DNA of 64,000 nt, taken from assembly GCA_032173965.1 (NCBI GenBank), contig CM063283.1:88029243-88093242 (forward strand), written 5' to 3'. A program made the translations under genes and the position numbers. Shown piece after piece: positions 13,776-24,450 of the stretch. The notes under the pieces are model-generated. The model was given only the letters and a program-made list of their open reading frames with translations. It had not been told where the DNA came from and made no database searches. Positions within the stretch are counted from its first letter, which is position 1. Each line of letters starts with the position of its first letter. This stretch comes from Sitta carolinensis. Its lineage: Eukaryota; Chordata; Aves; Passeriformes; Sittidae.

Positions 13776-16700
13776 CTAGCATCAAAGTTATATTGTTGTT
13801 CCTGCATTTACATTAAACAACATAAAAACTACAAGTTTAAGTGACTATCTTTAAGAAGATGTTTCTATTCCAGTTATAAGTGGAGTAAAAATAAACAGTC
13901 TAATACCACTGTGCGGCCTCTCACAATCTATTATAGAGTCATTACTGTGCCTGTGACATTTCTATAAGGTAAAAGAAATCCTCAAAGGTTTGTCTGTTTA
14001 CTCACTACTGTATGGCTAAACCCTAACCTGGACTCACATGTGAGAGAAAGATATTGGTGTCATCAGGGCATTACCCAGCTCAGGTCCTCTACAGTTCCAA
14101 ATCCCATTCAGGAACATATATTACTTGCAGCCCATTTTAACAAATAATTACCATGAGAAAGCATCTTTTAATTGTAGTCATTAGATGGTAACATTACCTA
14201 ATAAAAAGGCAGTTACCGTCCTTCACTCAGAAAGAGTACTTCAAATCTGCCATGCAGGATGTGAAAATGTGTTAAACTAGGACAACATTTTTTAAAGCAA
14301 AATCACTGTGGTCCTCTTTAAAATAAAAAAGGAATCAGACACAAAGATTTGTAATGGCAGGTCTTGAGAGAGGAGGGAGCAAAAGGATTTTGTGTTGGTT
14401 TTGGTAAAAGTAAGTGATTGAATTGCTCATTCCAACTTGAAGAATTACATCCTCAGAATTCCTCTCTCTGAAGCTGATTAACTTTCAGTTTAAAGTTGAC
14501 ATCTGGTCTGGCCCAGAAACTGAGTGATCTGACCCAAACCGTGGCTGTCTTGCCTACCAGAACATTTTTGCTGGAAGGGAAACAACATGATGGAGAGTGA
14601 TGGCAGCATCTTATCTCCTCTGTGCCATCCTCTGTGGAAGGAGTTCAAGGGCAAAAGAGCAATTATGCCAATGCCTCGAGGAGCAAACAGGGACTCCAGA
14701 AGCCTGTCTACCTTGACAAGTGCAGGAAGGTTCTTCTGCTTGGTTGATGGAGAGCCAGCATGAGTTCAGGAATCGTGCAGTCCTGCTAGCACGAGGAGAG
14801 CTAATGTGAGCTGGGTCAGGCCCCATCCTGTGATTCGGGATCAGAGACCAGCAGCCTTCCTTTCTGTCACTCAGCAAACATAGGCCCAGGAGAGCAAAGA
14901 GATGGGGATGAAATACCCACCTTTCCATCAGAGCCACATTTCTGTACAACAGTGTTTTGTGATATCCAGGTGTAGAGTGGGATTTAATCTTTCTGAAATA
15001 AATGGGATTCCATAAGGTTCTTGTGATTAAAAATGCATGTGTGCATGAATACTTGCAGGTTGGGTGCCTAAATGATCTCAGCAGGCAAAAACCTCCCCTC
15101 AAATTTCCATAGCTTGCAGCCACCCGCCCTTTGAAGTTGCTGGCATCCAGGGACAGCTGGGTGCAGTGGGGCTTCACAGGGGAAGATTAAAGATGTCACT
15201 GTCTCTTACTCAGCAGCAGCACAGAGAGAGTACAGAGAGTGCATTCTCCTGGAAACAAACTGAACTGTAAATCAGAGAGGTAATCTAACATCAGATGAGC
15301 AGAAGCATGGGATTGTTCACAGGCAGGGCATTGGTGAAACTGGGAAGCACAGATATAAAGCAGAGCCAGCAAGAGCGGCCACAGAGCGGATCAAGAGAGG
15401 TGTAAGGTCATACGTGATAAAGTCAGGAAGACAAGTGAGGTTTCTGCTCTAATAACTTGAGAATCAAGCTCCAAGCTGTGATGCACTGCGTGTTCCTGAG
15501 GCTCCCAAGGGCTCGTGTTTGACTCGAGGAGAGGCAGTCACCTGCCCTCTGCTGTGGGTGACTCTGCTGTATTTTGTATTTCGACCGTCTGGGCAGATGT
15601 TTTGCATCCTGTGGGCCTGCCTCAGGCAGACTGGCAGTGCTGCTGAAAACTGCAGCCCATGTGATTCCTACCTGCCTGAGAAGGCAGGCAGGGAAAAACA
15701 GGTTGTTTTGTTTATGCTGAAAATGCCTGGAACACTCCAGGCAATGTTCCAGTCCCTCTGCTTTTAAATGTGGGCTTCAAACTGAACCAAGGGTGGCAGC
15801 AGCTCTCTGGGATGTTCCCTTTTTCCTTCCCCATGAAATTTCACACACTTTCTCCCATTTCAAATAAAACCTCCATTTTTTTGCAACATGTGCTCAGTGG
15901 GCACGTGCTGTGTCCCTGCAGGTCTCCGAGGCACCTGGCTGTGCTGGTGAGGTTGCAGTGGAGATGCACAGGGCTTGCCATGCTCTCCAGGATGTCCAGC
16001 ATTGCTGCGGGCTCCTGGCACTGTGGGGACTGAGGCAGAGGCATGAAAACCTTGGGTAAACTTCTTACAGGTTCACCTGTCACTGTCTCAGGCTCTTTGC
16101 TCTTCAGAAGGCAAACCTGTTCTGCTAGCAAACTTCCCTGCACAAGCTGAAATCCACTCTGGAGCATGCCCACATTTCACCGGTGTCTTCACTAAGGGCT
16201 CATGAAGATACTGATTTGTCCTGCAGGGACCAGCTTTAGGCACTGCCAAAGCCTCCCTCACAAGACAGGAGACAGGAGAAATCAGGTGGGTTGGGATCTG
16301 TGTGGAGCCAGATTGTCTCTCTGCGGCCACCTGCTCTGGGGACAGTGCTTACCAAGCATCGAGCTTCACCAAACCAGCTTCCTTGTGAAGCCTGAGGAAG
16401 GAAATAATGCTGTCATGGTGAGGATTTGGTTGAGGGCCCAGGAAGACATGACAACCAGAACAGAGCTTCTGGCATTACTTTGGACACTCTTCAGGGAAGG
16501 GCTGGATCACTGGGAACAGTGGTCACTGGTGACACAATATAGCACAAGGTCAACATAGCCTTTTTTATTACATGAATAACTCCCACACCCTGAGAAAGGC
16601 TGAAGTTTTGGGGAAAGAACAGAAATACGTACAAATCATTAGAACAGCAATAATCTATAAGAAAAGGGATGCTGAAACCAAATTGTTAAATTTAAGATTT

Positions 16701-18354
16701 TTGATCCTTTGCATTTTCTAATCTTTGAGTGGGCACAGCTTGTTTTTTGGGTGGGTCTGGGTTTTTTTTGTTTGTTCAGGGTTTTTTTTATGAGAGTGTG
16801 TGAGATTCTGGATGTGAATAATAAAATAAGGCAATGTACACAAGTAAAAAAGTAGCTTAGAAATAAGAGTTGAAAAAGAATTATTCTGAAGCATAAAAAA
16901 TAAGTATCCCAAATAACTGCGGTAAAGGAAAGAATGATTTGAATGAAATCAGGCCATGTCAGTAAGACAGGTATTAATGTGCTACAGTCCCTCACCATCT
17001 CCCTTCCTGTTAAATCTGACATGCAGACTTGCCATATGCTCCTAGGTTTATCCTAAAAGAATGCTGGAGGCAGTGGAAGAGGAAAAGGAGAAGGATTTTT
17101 AGAGAAAGAATGTTTTTATCCCTCTGTAGAAAGGAAGCAGCCATGATCTGATAACGTTGCTGAACTAATCTGCTTCTCACTCTGCTTATCACCAGATCAG
17201 TAAGGTAAATTCTGCAGTGAGGGCAACAAATACTGTCAGTCAGTGAAGAGAGGAGGATGGACAGACCAACAGACACCATTTCTTATCTGGCAGGCTCAGA
17301 CAAAAGCTGAGAAAAATATCAGCAGGAGAAAAAAAAATCCCAATGACTTTATTTTAAGCTATTTTCTGTGGAAAATATGAGTGCTAATATTTATTACTAA
17401 AATGGACCAAAGAAATAGTGCAACCAGTTGAGATGCAGTGGCTGAAACGTGCCCCAAACCATGTGCAAAGGACAATGGGACTCACAGTTGACAACAAATA
17501 AACTTTTCCTAAAGAAAAGGTGTTTGCCTTGGGACTTGGGGCTGGTCCTGTCACTGTCAGGACATTCTTCCATCTCAGTGGAAGAAATAGCATGAAAATC
17601 AAAATATTTTGGAAAGAACTGACTGATGATTTAAATATTCTTCCTTCTGTTTGGAAGGAAAACACATCTCCTGCAGTTTTCTTGGAACTGGCTGCAAAAA
17701 AAAATGATTTGGAGTGCCAAGGCAAGCAACCAAGTACCCTAAGGCAAACGACCTGGACAATATAGCTGGGAGATTTAAAAAAAAATTATTATCTGAAAGT
17801 AATAATTTTCTGGGTATTAGGAACACTGTTCAGTGCTGCCATGTTCTTGATCCAATGGATCATTTTAGTGGGATGTTAAAATCTACACAGTGCTTATTTG
17901 CAAAAGATGAAGTGTCATCTCCTGCACTCCCTGGCCAACTTCCAACTTACCTATTTTTCTATTAAGTTCTGCTGACAATGAGCCTCATTATTTTATCCTA
18001 AGTCTCATTGTATTTGGTGGAGGGGTGTTCTTGGAAATCCAACTTTGAGAGTCCTGTGATTATATAAGCATTTAATCTACACTGTATTTAAGAACATTAT
18101 TGGATTGAAACACTTAAAATCATAAATCCTAATAAAGAAAGAGAGAAAAAATCAAGATCAGTCTTTCTAGTGTACTTTTTCGTGTGCTTGGAATTACTGA
18201 ATAGCCTTGAATAGCCATTACTGATACTATCTCTTACGTTTTAATGAACAAACCACAGTTCTCTCAACAACTACTGTGATGAGAGGCAAAAGCAGAGGAG
18301 TCTCTGCTATTCAGAGATCTCTTTGTACAAAATTTTAGGCAAAATGTAGAATAT
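13776..18354. other. Intergenic DNA, no recognisable gene
   Basis: Open frames here, including a 188-codon one on the minus strand at 14611-15177, have no recognisable product and no matching splice partners. Nothing else is supported in this stretch. Confidence 0.55.
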
Positions 18355-18380
18355 TAATAACAATAACAATAACAATAATA
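18355..18380. repeat. AAT/AAC simple repeat
   Basis: This is a short run of alternating AAT and AAC trinucleotides, an ordinary microsatellite lying about 45 bp before the long A tract. Confidence 0.8.
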
Positions 18381-18424
18381 GTAAAACATTTAAAAATTCA
18401 GGATACTTTGAGCCAGAGATTCCT

Positions 18425-18430
18425 CCCCCC

Positions 18431-18471
<41 letters not shown>
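18425..18471. repeat. C7 followed by uninterrupted A40 tract
   Basis: Seven C residues (18425-18431) are followed by forty consecutive A residues (18432-18471). The length is at the limit of what polymerases and assemblers keep accurate. It could be a mononucleotide microsatellite or the poly(A) tail of a retroposed sequence on the plus strand, but I do not recognise the sequence upstream as a transcript. Confidence 0.9.
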
Positions 18472-18475
<4 letters not shown>

Positions 18476-18966
18476 CTTGTATATTCTTGAAGTCAGGTTC
18501 AGAGCGGTTTCCATTGGATTGCTCCCAAATTTTTGCCCCAGGCTTGCAAGACTGTAGTCCTCAGTCTAACCCCATGCTGGGAAAGTAATGAACCCACCAG
18601 CTCTATCCTGCTATCCTGCTGCAGGCATCCCTCCAATTCATGGTCTTTGTTATGCTGAGGGGCTTGATGGAGTTTACACCATTCGTGAAAGGGGCCCTGC
18701 TCACTGCTCCTCATTCCAGAGCTGTCTGGGGAACAGTGCTGCTGACAGCATTAATTAACATCTTTCAATATAATTTCAACATCAAGGGCTATTACTGTCA
18801 GCCAGTGGTGATGAAAGACATTGAACCAAATGATGTCATTAGTGCAGACTTGCTTACCTAATGCCCTTGAGAATGCTGCCCAACCATTCCAGCAGAGAAC
18901 TTCCAGCACTGGTGTGCCAATGGAGGCAAATCAAGCCCTAAAACAAGCCTTAAATGCCTCTGTACA

Positions 18967-21375
18967 CAGAATCAGACAGAATGACTAGATTGGAAGAGAC
19001 CTTTAAGATCATTGAGTCCAACCCATGCCCTAACACCTCAACTAAGCGATGGCACTGAGTGTTACATCCAGTCTTTCTTTAAACACATCTAGGGATGGTG
19101 ATTCCACCACCTCCCTGGGCAGACAATTCCAGTACTTTATCACTCTTTCCATGAAAAGCTTTTTCCTAATATCCAACCTACTTTTCCCTTGGTTCAGCTT
19201 ATGACTGTGTCCTCTCATTCTGTCAGTTGCTGCCTGGAGAAAGAGACCAACCCCCACCTGACTACAGCCACCCTTCAGGGAGCTGTAGAGTGATAAGGTC
19301 ACCCCTGAGTGTCCTTTTCTCCAGGCTGAAACACCCCCAGCTCCCTCAGTAATTCCTCACAGGACTTGTGTTCCCAGCCCCTCTCCAGCCTCGTTGCCTC
19401 CTCTGGATGCTCTCAAGCGTCTCCACGTCCTTCCCAAACTGAGGGGCCAGAACTGGACACAGCACTCAGGGTGTGCCCTCACCAGTGCTGAGCACAGGGG
19501 CAGAATGACCTCCCTGCTCCTGCTGGCCACACCATTCCTGACACAGGCCAGGATGACCAGGGCACAGAGCTGGCTCCTGTTGAGCCGCTGTCAACCAGCA
19601 CCCCTGGGTCCCTTTCCTCCTGGGCACTGTCCAGCCACACCGACCCCAGCCTGTAACATTGCAGGGGGTTACTGTGGCCAAAATGCAGGACCCAGCACTT
19701 GGACTTATTAAAGTTCATCTTACTGGACTCTGCCAATCCATCCAACCATTCCAGGTCTCTCTGCCGAGCCCTCTTGCTTTCCAATAGATGGGTACATGCT
19801 CCCAGCTTAGTGTCATCTGCAAGTTTACTAATGAAAGACTCAATTCCCTCATCCATGTCATCAATAAAAATATTGAACAGAGCTGGCCCCAGCACAGATC
19901 CCTGAGGGACACCACTGGTGACTGGGACCAGCTGGATGCTGCACTGCTCACCACCACTCTCTGGGCCCGGCCATCCAGCCAGTTCCCAACCCAGCAGAGT
20001 GTGCTCCTGTCCAAACCACGGGCTGACAGCTTTTCCAGGAGTGTGATGTGGGAGACTGTGTCAAAGGCCTTGCTAAAGTCCAAATAGACAACATCCACAG
20101 CCCTTCTCACATCCACCAGGTGGGTCACTTGGTCATAAAAGGAGACCAAGTTGGTCAAACACGACCTACCCCTCCTAAACCCATGCTGACTGGGGCCGGT
20201 ACCCTGGCCATCCTATAAGTTCTGTGTGATGACACTCAGAATAAACTGTTCCATCACCTTACCAGGTACTGAGGTCAGGCTGGCTGGCCTGTAATTACCA
20301 GGATCCTCCTTCCCATCCTTTTTGTGAATGGACATCACACTGGCCAGCTTCCAGTCATCTGGAACCTCACCAGTGAGCCACACTGTTGATAGATGATGGA
20401 GGACACCTTTGCAAACCCATCTGCCAGCTCACTCATTACCCTGGATGGATCCATCCCATCTGGTCCCACAGATTTATGAATATCCAATCATCTCAGTATT
20501 TCTCTGACTGCTCCTCTTGGATAACAAGGGACCTTTCTTCTCCCTGACACCATCCACCATCCCAGGAGGACAGTTGTCCTGAGGACAAGCTGTCTTCCCA
20601 CTAGAGACTGAGGCAAAGAAGGAGTTAAGCACTTCCCTCTTCTCCTCATCTGCAGTTACTAAGTTTCCTCCTGTATCCAGTAGAGAACAAAGGTTGGTCT
20701 TACCCTTCCTTTTGCTGTTAATATATTTGTAAAAACGTTTTTATTGTCCTCTACAAAAGTTACCAGATTAAGTTCAAACTGAGCTTTGGTCTCTCTAATT
20801 TTTTTTCCTACATGTCCTAGTAACCCCCTTAAATATTTCCTGAGACACCTGACCCTTCTTCCAAAGATGATACATCCTGTTTTCATTCCCAAATTCCTTC
20901 AAAACCTCCTTGCCCATCCAGGCTGGATGTTTCCCTCATCAACTCATCTTTACGCACACTGGGACAGTCTGTTCCTGTGCCCTCAAGAGCACTGTTTTGA
21001 ACCACTCCCACCTTTCCTGGACTGCTTTGTTTTTAAGGCTTCTTCCCAAGGAACTCTCCAAATAAGTCTCCTAAATAGACCAAAGTCTTCCCTCTGGAAG
21101 TCTACTGTGAATGTTTTATTGATGTTCCTCCTTATTTCACCAAATATTGAGAATTCTATAGTTTCATGATCACTATGCCCCAAGCGGCCTCCAGCCACCA
21201 CATCTCCCACCAGCCCATCTCTATTTGCAAACAATAGGTCTAACATAGTCCCTGGTGGGCTCACTCACCAGCTGTGACAAAAGAACCTCCTGGACTGCCT
21301 CTTCTCTGCTGTATTACTTCCCCAGCAGATGTCTGGCAGGTTAAAATCACCTACAAGAACAAGGTCTGGTCATCC
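18967..21375 (-). mobile_element. CR1 LINE, 5'-truncated and decayed
   Basis: This is a CR1 non-LTR retrotransposon read on the minus strand. Its 3' end lies at about 18967, where the plus strand reads 'cagaatcagacagaatgac', a diverged copy of the short terminal repeat of CR1. Going upstream, the minus strand encodes a reverse transcriptase palm with the motif [13 protein letters not shown] (20094-20056 region) and the metal-binding block LADDTKLG (19821-19798 region). Near the 5' end are endonuclease remnants, GDFNLPDICW at about 21350-21320 and GRLGHSDHE at about 21184-21158. The reading frame is broken: the YLDF part and the LADD part lie in different frames, and stops interrupt the stretch between the endonuclease and the palm. 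Full CR1 elements are usually about 4.5 kb, so roughly half is missing at the 5' end. It is inactive. Confidence 0.9.
19479..20158 (-). pseudogene. CR1 reverse transcriptase remnant, frameshifted
   Basis: This is the best preserved coding portion of the CR1 copy. Minus-strand translation from 20158 carries a LINE reverse transcriptase block (motif FDTVSH). An overlapping frame from 19895 carries the LADD catalytic core and the following thumb-like segment. The two frames are offset, so at least one indel separates them. The second frame ends by running into non-homologous residues near 19680. No functional product is expected. Confidence 0.85.
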
Positions 21376-22512
21376 TGGTGATGCTGAAGAAAGAAAGGTT
21401 TTAAAGAGAGCAGTGTCACTGCTGATGGAGAGATCCCAGGAGAACACTGCAGTATTCCAGCTGTACACACAACTGTGGTTTTTCATGGTAAATAACAGAA
21501 GGGGGTACTGCAGGCATGTCAATAAACTTGGATATTCACTCTGGGGCACATACTTGGAATAATAGTGCAGTAGTTGCAAGCTCAGCAGAAAAATGTGTCT
21601 TACTACAATGCTAGGGCAACACTGACTTAAGTCCTTAAAACAACCTGAAAAGAAATATAGATTGCTACTGAGAAAACATCAGTCACCTTTCACCCCTGCC
21701 TTTGAAAAGAAGTGCTGTTATATTTCTTTTACTTTATGTTGAAAACTTCTGTCCCATGAACTAGGAAAGTGACCTCTTCTCAAAGACACTGCACTCAGTT
21801 TAAACCTGAGCGTTATAGTCTCATGTCAATCACTTCTTCCATCACTACAGCAATGAATTTCTACAATAACCATGCACTTGAGTCAATCCCTTCTCTGGGT
21901 TTCACAAGATTGCATTTCATCCCAGCAATTTCTTGAGTCATCATGATGTATCTGGTATCCAGAAGAGATTCTGTGCTCTGTATTTCCTTGGGTGAGAGGC
22001 ACAAAGCACCTGAAGTTCTGCAGAGACCCAGCTCCCACACAAGGCTTGTTACAAACCAAGCAGCTGAACATAACACCCTTTGCCATTACCAGTATAGCAG
22101 TAAACCATGAATATTCATGAGTTATTGCCCTCATTTTATAAATTAACTCCATCACAGCTTTTCCATGTAGTCTTGCAAATGTGCTCTTCACTACTGTCCC
22201 TTCCAGCTATATTCTGATGATATATAACTGATGAAAGAGTGTATTGATTCAGGAGAAGGGGTGTTTGCTCCAGCACACGGTGTTTGCTGACACTTGAAGC
22301 ATGGGGTTGCAGGGAAAAACTGCTCAAAAACAGCGACAGAAAAGACGATCAAGTACCTGTTCATGTTTGCATGGGAGTTGAGCTTCCATCACAGGGATCA
22401 GGAAGGTGCTGCTCTGTCCCACTCTCTCTCTGTGGGAGGATGTGGCTCCTGCAGAGAGCAGGAGGCACTTTGGGTGGAGCTATTGTTTGACTTTGACACT
22501 GCCACTTGGATA
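21376..22512. other. Intergenic DNA, nothing recognised
   Basis: No gene, RNA or clear repeat could be assigned between the two CR1 copies. Confidence 0.5.
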
Positions 22513-22812
22513 ACAGAATCAAAGAATGGTTTGGGTTGGAAGTGACATTAAAGATGGTTTCATTCCAACCTATTCCCACCATAAGCAGGGACACCTTCCC
22601 AAAGACCAGGTTGCTCAGACAGCCCCATCCAACCTGGCCTTGAACCCTTCCAGGGATGGGACATCCAGAACTTCTCTGGGCAAGCAGTTGCAGGGTCTCA
22701 CCACCCTCACAGTAAAGAATTTCTTCCTAATATCTAAACTAAACCTTTTTCAGTTTGAAGCCCTTATCCCTTGTCCTATCACTTCATGTCCTTGTAACAA
22801 GTCTTTATAAAA
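22513..22812 (-). repeat. CR1 LINE 3' fragment
   Basis: The plus strand shows the reverse complement of a CR1 tail. It starts at 'agaatcaaagaatggtttgg' and then contains blocks such as 'cctggccttgaacccttcca' and 'ctcaccaccctcacagtaaa'. It stops abruptly near 22812 at 'gtaacaagtctttata', so it is a 300 bp, strongly 5'-truncated insertion. It is closer to a consensus-like CR1 tail than the copies near 13.5 kb. Confidence 0.85.
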
Positions 22813-23985
22813 AGGATGAGCAGAGATGCCTGAGCTTTAGTTCAGGGGTGCTGGGGGATGAACAGCAGCCAGAGAAAAAGCTTTGAGTGCAGATTCAAGT
22901 GATTTTTTTTCAGAAGAGGAAAGATGTGTGGGGCAAACAGGAGAGATTTCCTGAAGCAACATTCAGGCTGGGGCTGAGACACTGCTGAAGGACCAGCCCA
23001 TTCTGGTGAATCTTATGCATTTTACAGTGAGTGGTGAAGGGGGGCTGGTCCCACCTCCATGATCTGCTGTGTCTGTATGGGTTCCACAGCTCATCACAGG
23101 GAGTTGCCACACCACTGCACAGCTCCCCCACTGTGCTCTCATGGCTATGTTTATATATACACATACATATTCAATGTACATATTTATGTACAATAGCAAT
23201 ATGTGGAGTATGCACTCTGTGTGTGTGTGTGTATTCATCTGCAACTGATCTGGAACTGATCCTTCTACCACGGAGCCAAGGCCCAGCACTTGCCAGATTT
23301 CTCACAAGTAGTTTACAGAGGGAACCCGGCTCTGCCTTGCTCTCTGCTGGCACAGGTTCAGCAGGAGGTGAGATGCTCATTATGGTCTCCTGAGTGCTGT
23401 GGGTTTCTGCTGCAAGGGAAGAGAGAGATTTGTGTCTGAGCATGAGTAAGGAATTCATTAGGAATTCATCTGGGGTGTTTCTGGTATCTGCAGGGGAAGG
23501 AACTGATAGAAGATTAGTTCACGAAGGGAAAGTTTAAGTCCTAATTAGGAAAAGGCAAGAGTAAGTTTAGGCACCATTAGAGTTACGAAATTGCTGAGCA
23601 AGGTCTCTTAGTTTGTGAGTTTGGCTTTTGGTCCCTGAGTTCTTACAATAAACTAAAACCCTCTATATGTAGAAAAAAAATATCCAAATTATTTTTTTTA
23701 AAGCTAATCAGCTAAAATGCATAGTAATTTTCTGTGTGTTTGGGCAGTGGGAGGAAGTGAGGCAGAGAAAACTCTGAACTAAGTCACCTTTGGTTGATTC
23801 TGTTTAGTTTTTCCATCAGGACAATCTCTCCATTTCAATAAAGATCTGACAAACTGGGTTTATATCGAGAGCAATGTGAAATGACAAGCTACAGCCATTT
23901 TAAATTTCTTTTTTAAACTCCCCTGTCAGAAAAGCCTGCATGAACGGCTGAAAGGTCTTTACCAGTCTCACCGGACTGATTATGT
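22813..23985. other. Upstream flank of ECRG4
   Basis: No gene is seen here. It contains a short TG dinucleotide run (23218-23232) and AT-rich DNA up to the sharp rise in GC content at about 23990 that marks the ECRG4 CpG island. Distal regulatory sites may lie here, but none can be named from sequence alone. Confidence 0.5.
23218..23232. repeat. Short (TG)n microsatellite
   Basis: About seven and a half TG units follow AT-rich 'acatacatattc'-type sequence. Confidence 0.8.
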
Positions 23986-23989
23986 GTAA

Positions 23990-24450
23990 CTTCAAAAAAA
24001 GTGCTTCTGGGACGTGGCCGAGCACACGGGCGGGTGCCCTGTCCTGCCCGCGGGACTCCCGCACGGATCCCGCGGGATGCCCGGGCTGCCGCTGCCGGGC
24101 GCGCTGCCCTCCCCCGGCCCGGCCCGGCCGCCTGCCCGCCCCTCCCCGCCCTTCCCTCCGCTCCCACTCCTCCCTCCCACCCTCCCTCCTCCATCCTCCT
24201 CCATCCTCTCCGTATCCTCCCGCACAGGTGGGACTCCTCTCCTGGCCGCCCCTGCCGCCATGCCGCCGCCGTGTCCCCGCGGGGCCCTGCCCGGGGCCTC
24301 CCTCCTCCTCCTCCTCTTCCTCCTCCTCCCGCTGCTGTGCGTGGCCCCCGGTGAGTGAGCGCGGCTGCGGGATGCGGGACACAGGGAAAGCGTAACCCGG
24401 CACCGCCCGGCGAGCGGGAACAAATCTTTCCCTGGCATCCCGCCTGGGTG
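23990..24450 (+). promoter_or_regulatory. ECRG4: CpG island promoter of ECRG4
   Basis: Composition changes abruptly from AT-rich to very GC-rich with dense CG dinucleotides, for example around 24040-24130 and 24250-24300, and falls back after about 24450. The island covers the first coding exon and its upstream leader, the usual position for a vertebrate CpG-island promoter. No TATA box is evident. A polypyrimidine stretch at about 24110-24225 precedes the start codon. The transcription start cannot be placed exactly. Confidence 0.75.
24260..24350 (+). CDS. ECRG4: ECRG4 coding exon 1 (signal peptide)
   Basis: This exon encodes 30 residues plus the first base of codon 31 (phase 1) and ends at a canonical gtgagt donor. 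The product is a short proline-rich N-terminus followed by an almost pure leucine hydrophobic core (residues 15-26) and LCVAP, a good signal peptide with cleavage expected just after the exon junction. The core is encoded by a CTC-rich trinucleotide run. Confidence 0.93.

Noticed and set aside
14611..15177. 188-codon minus-strand open frame
   Set aside because: No family resemblance and no regulatory context. Such frames are expected in 64 kb of moderate GC content.
19394..19711. Plus-strand open frame of 105 codons within the 19-21 kb region
   Set aside because: It is the antisense shadow of the CR1 reverse transcriptase remnant on the minus strand.
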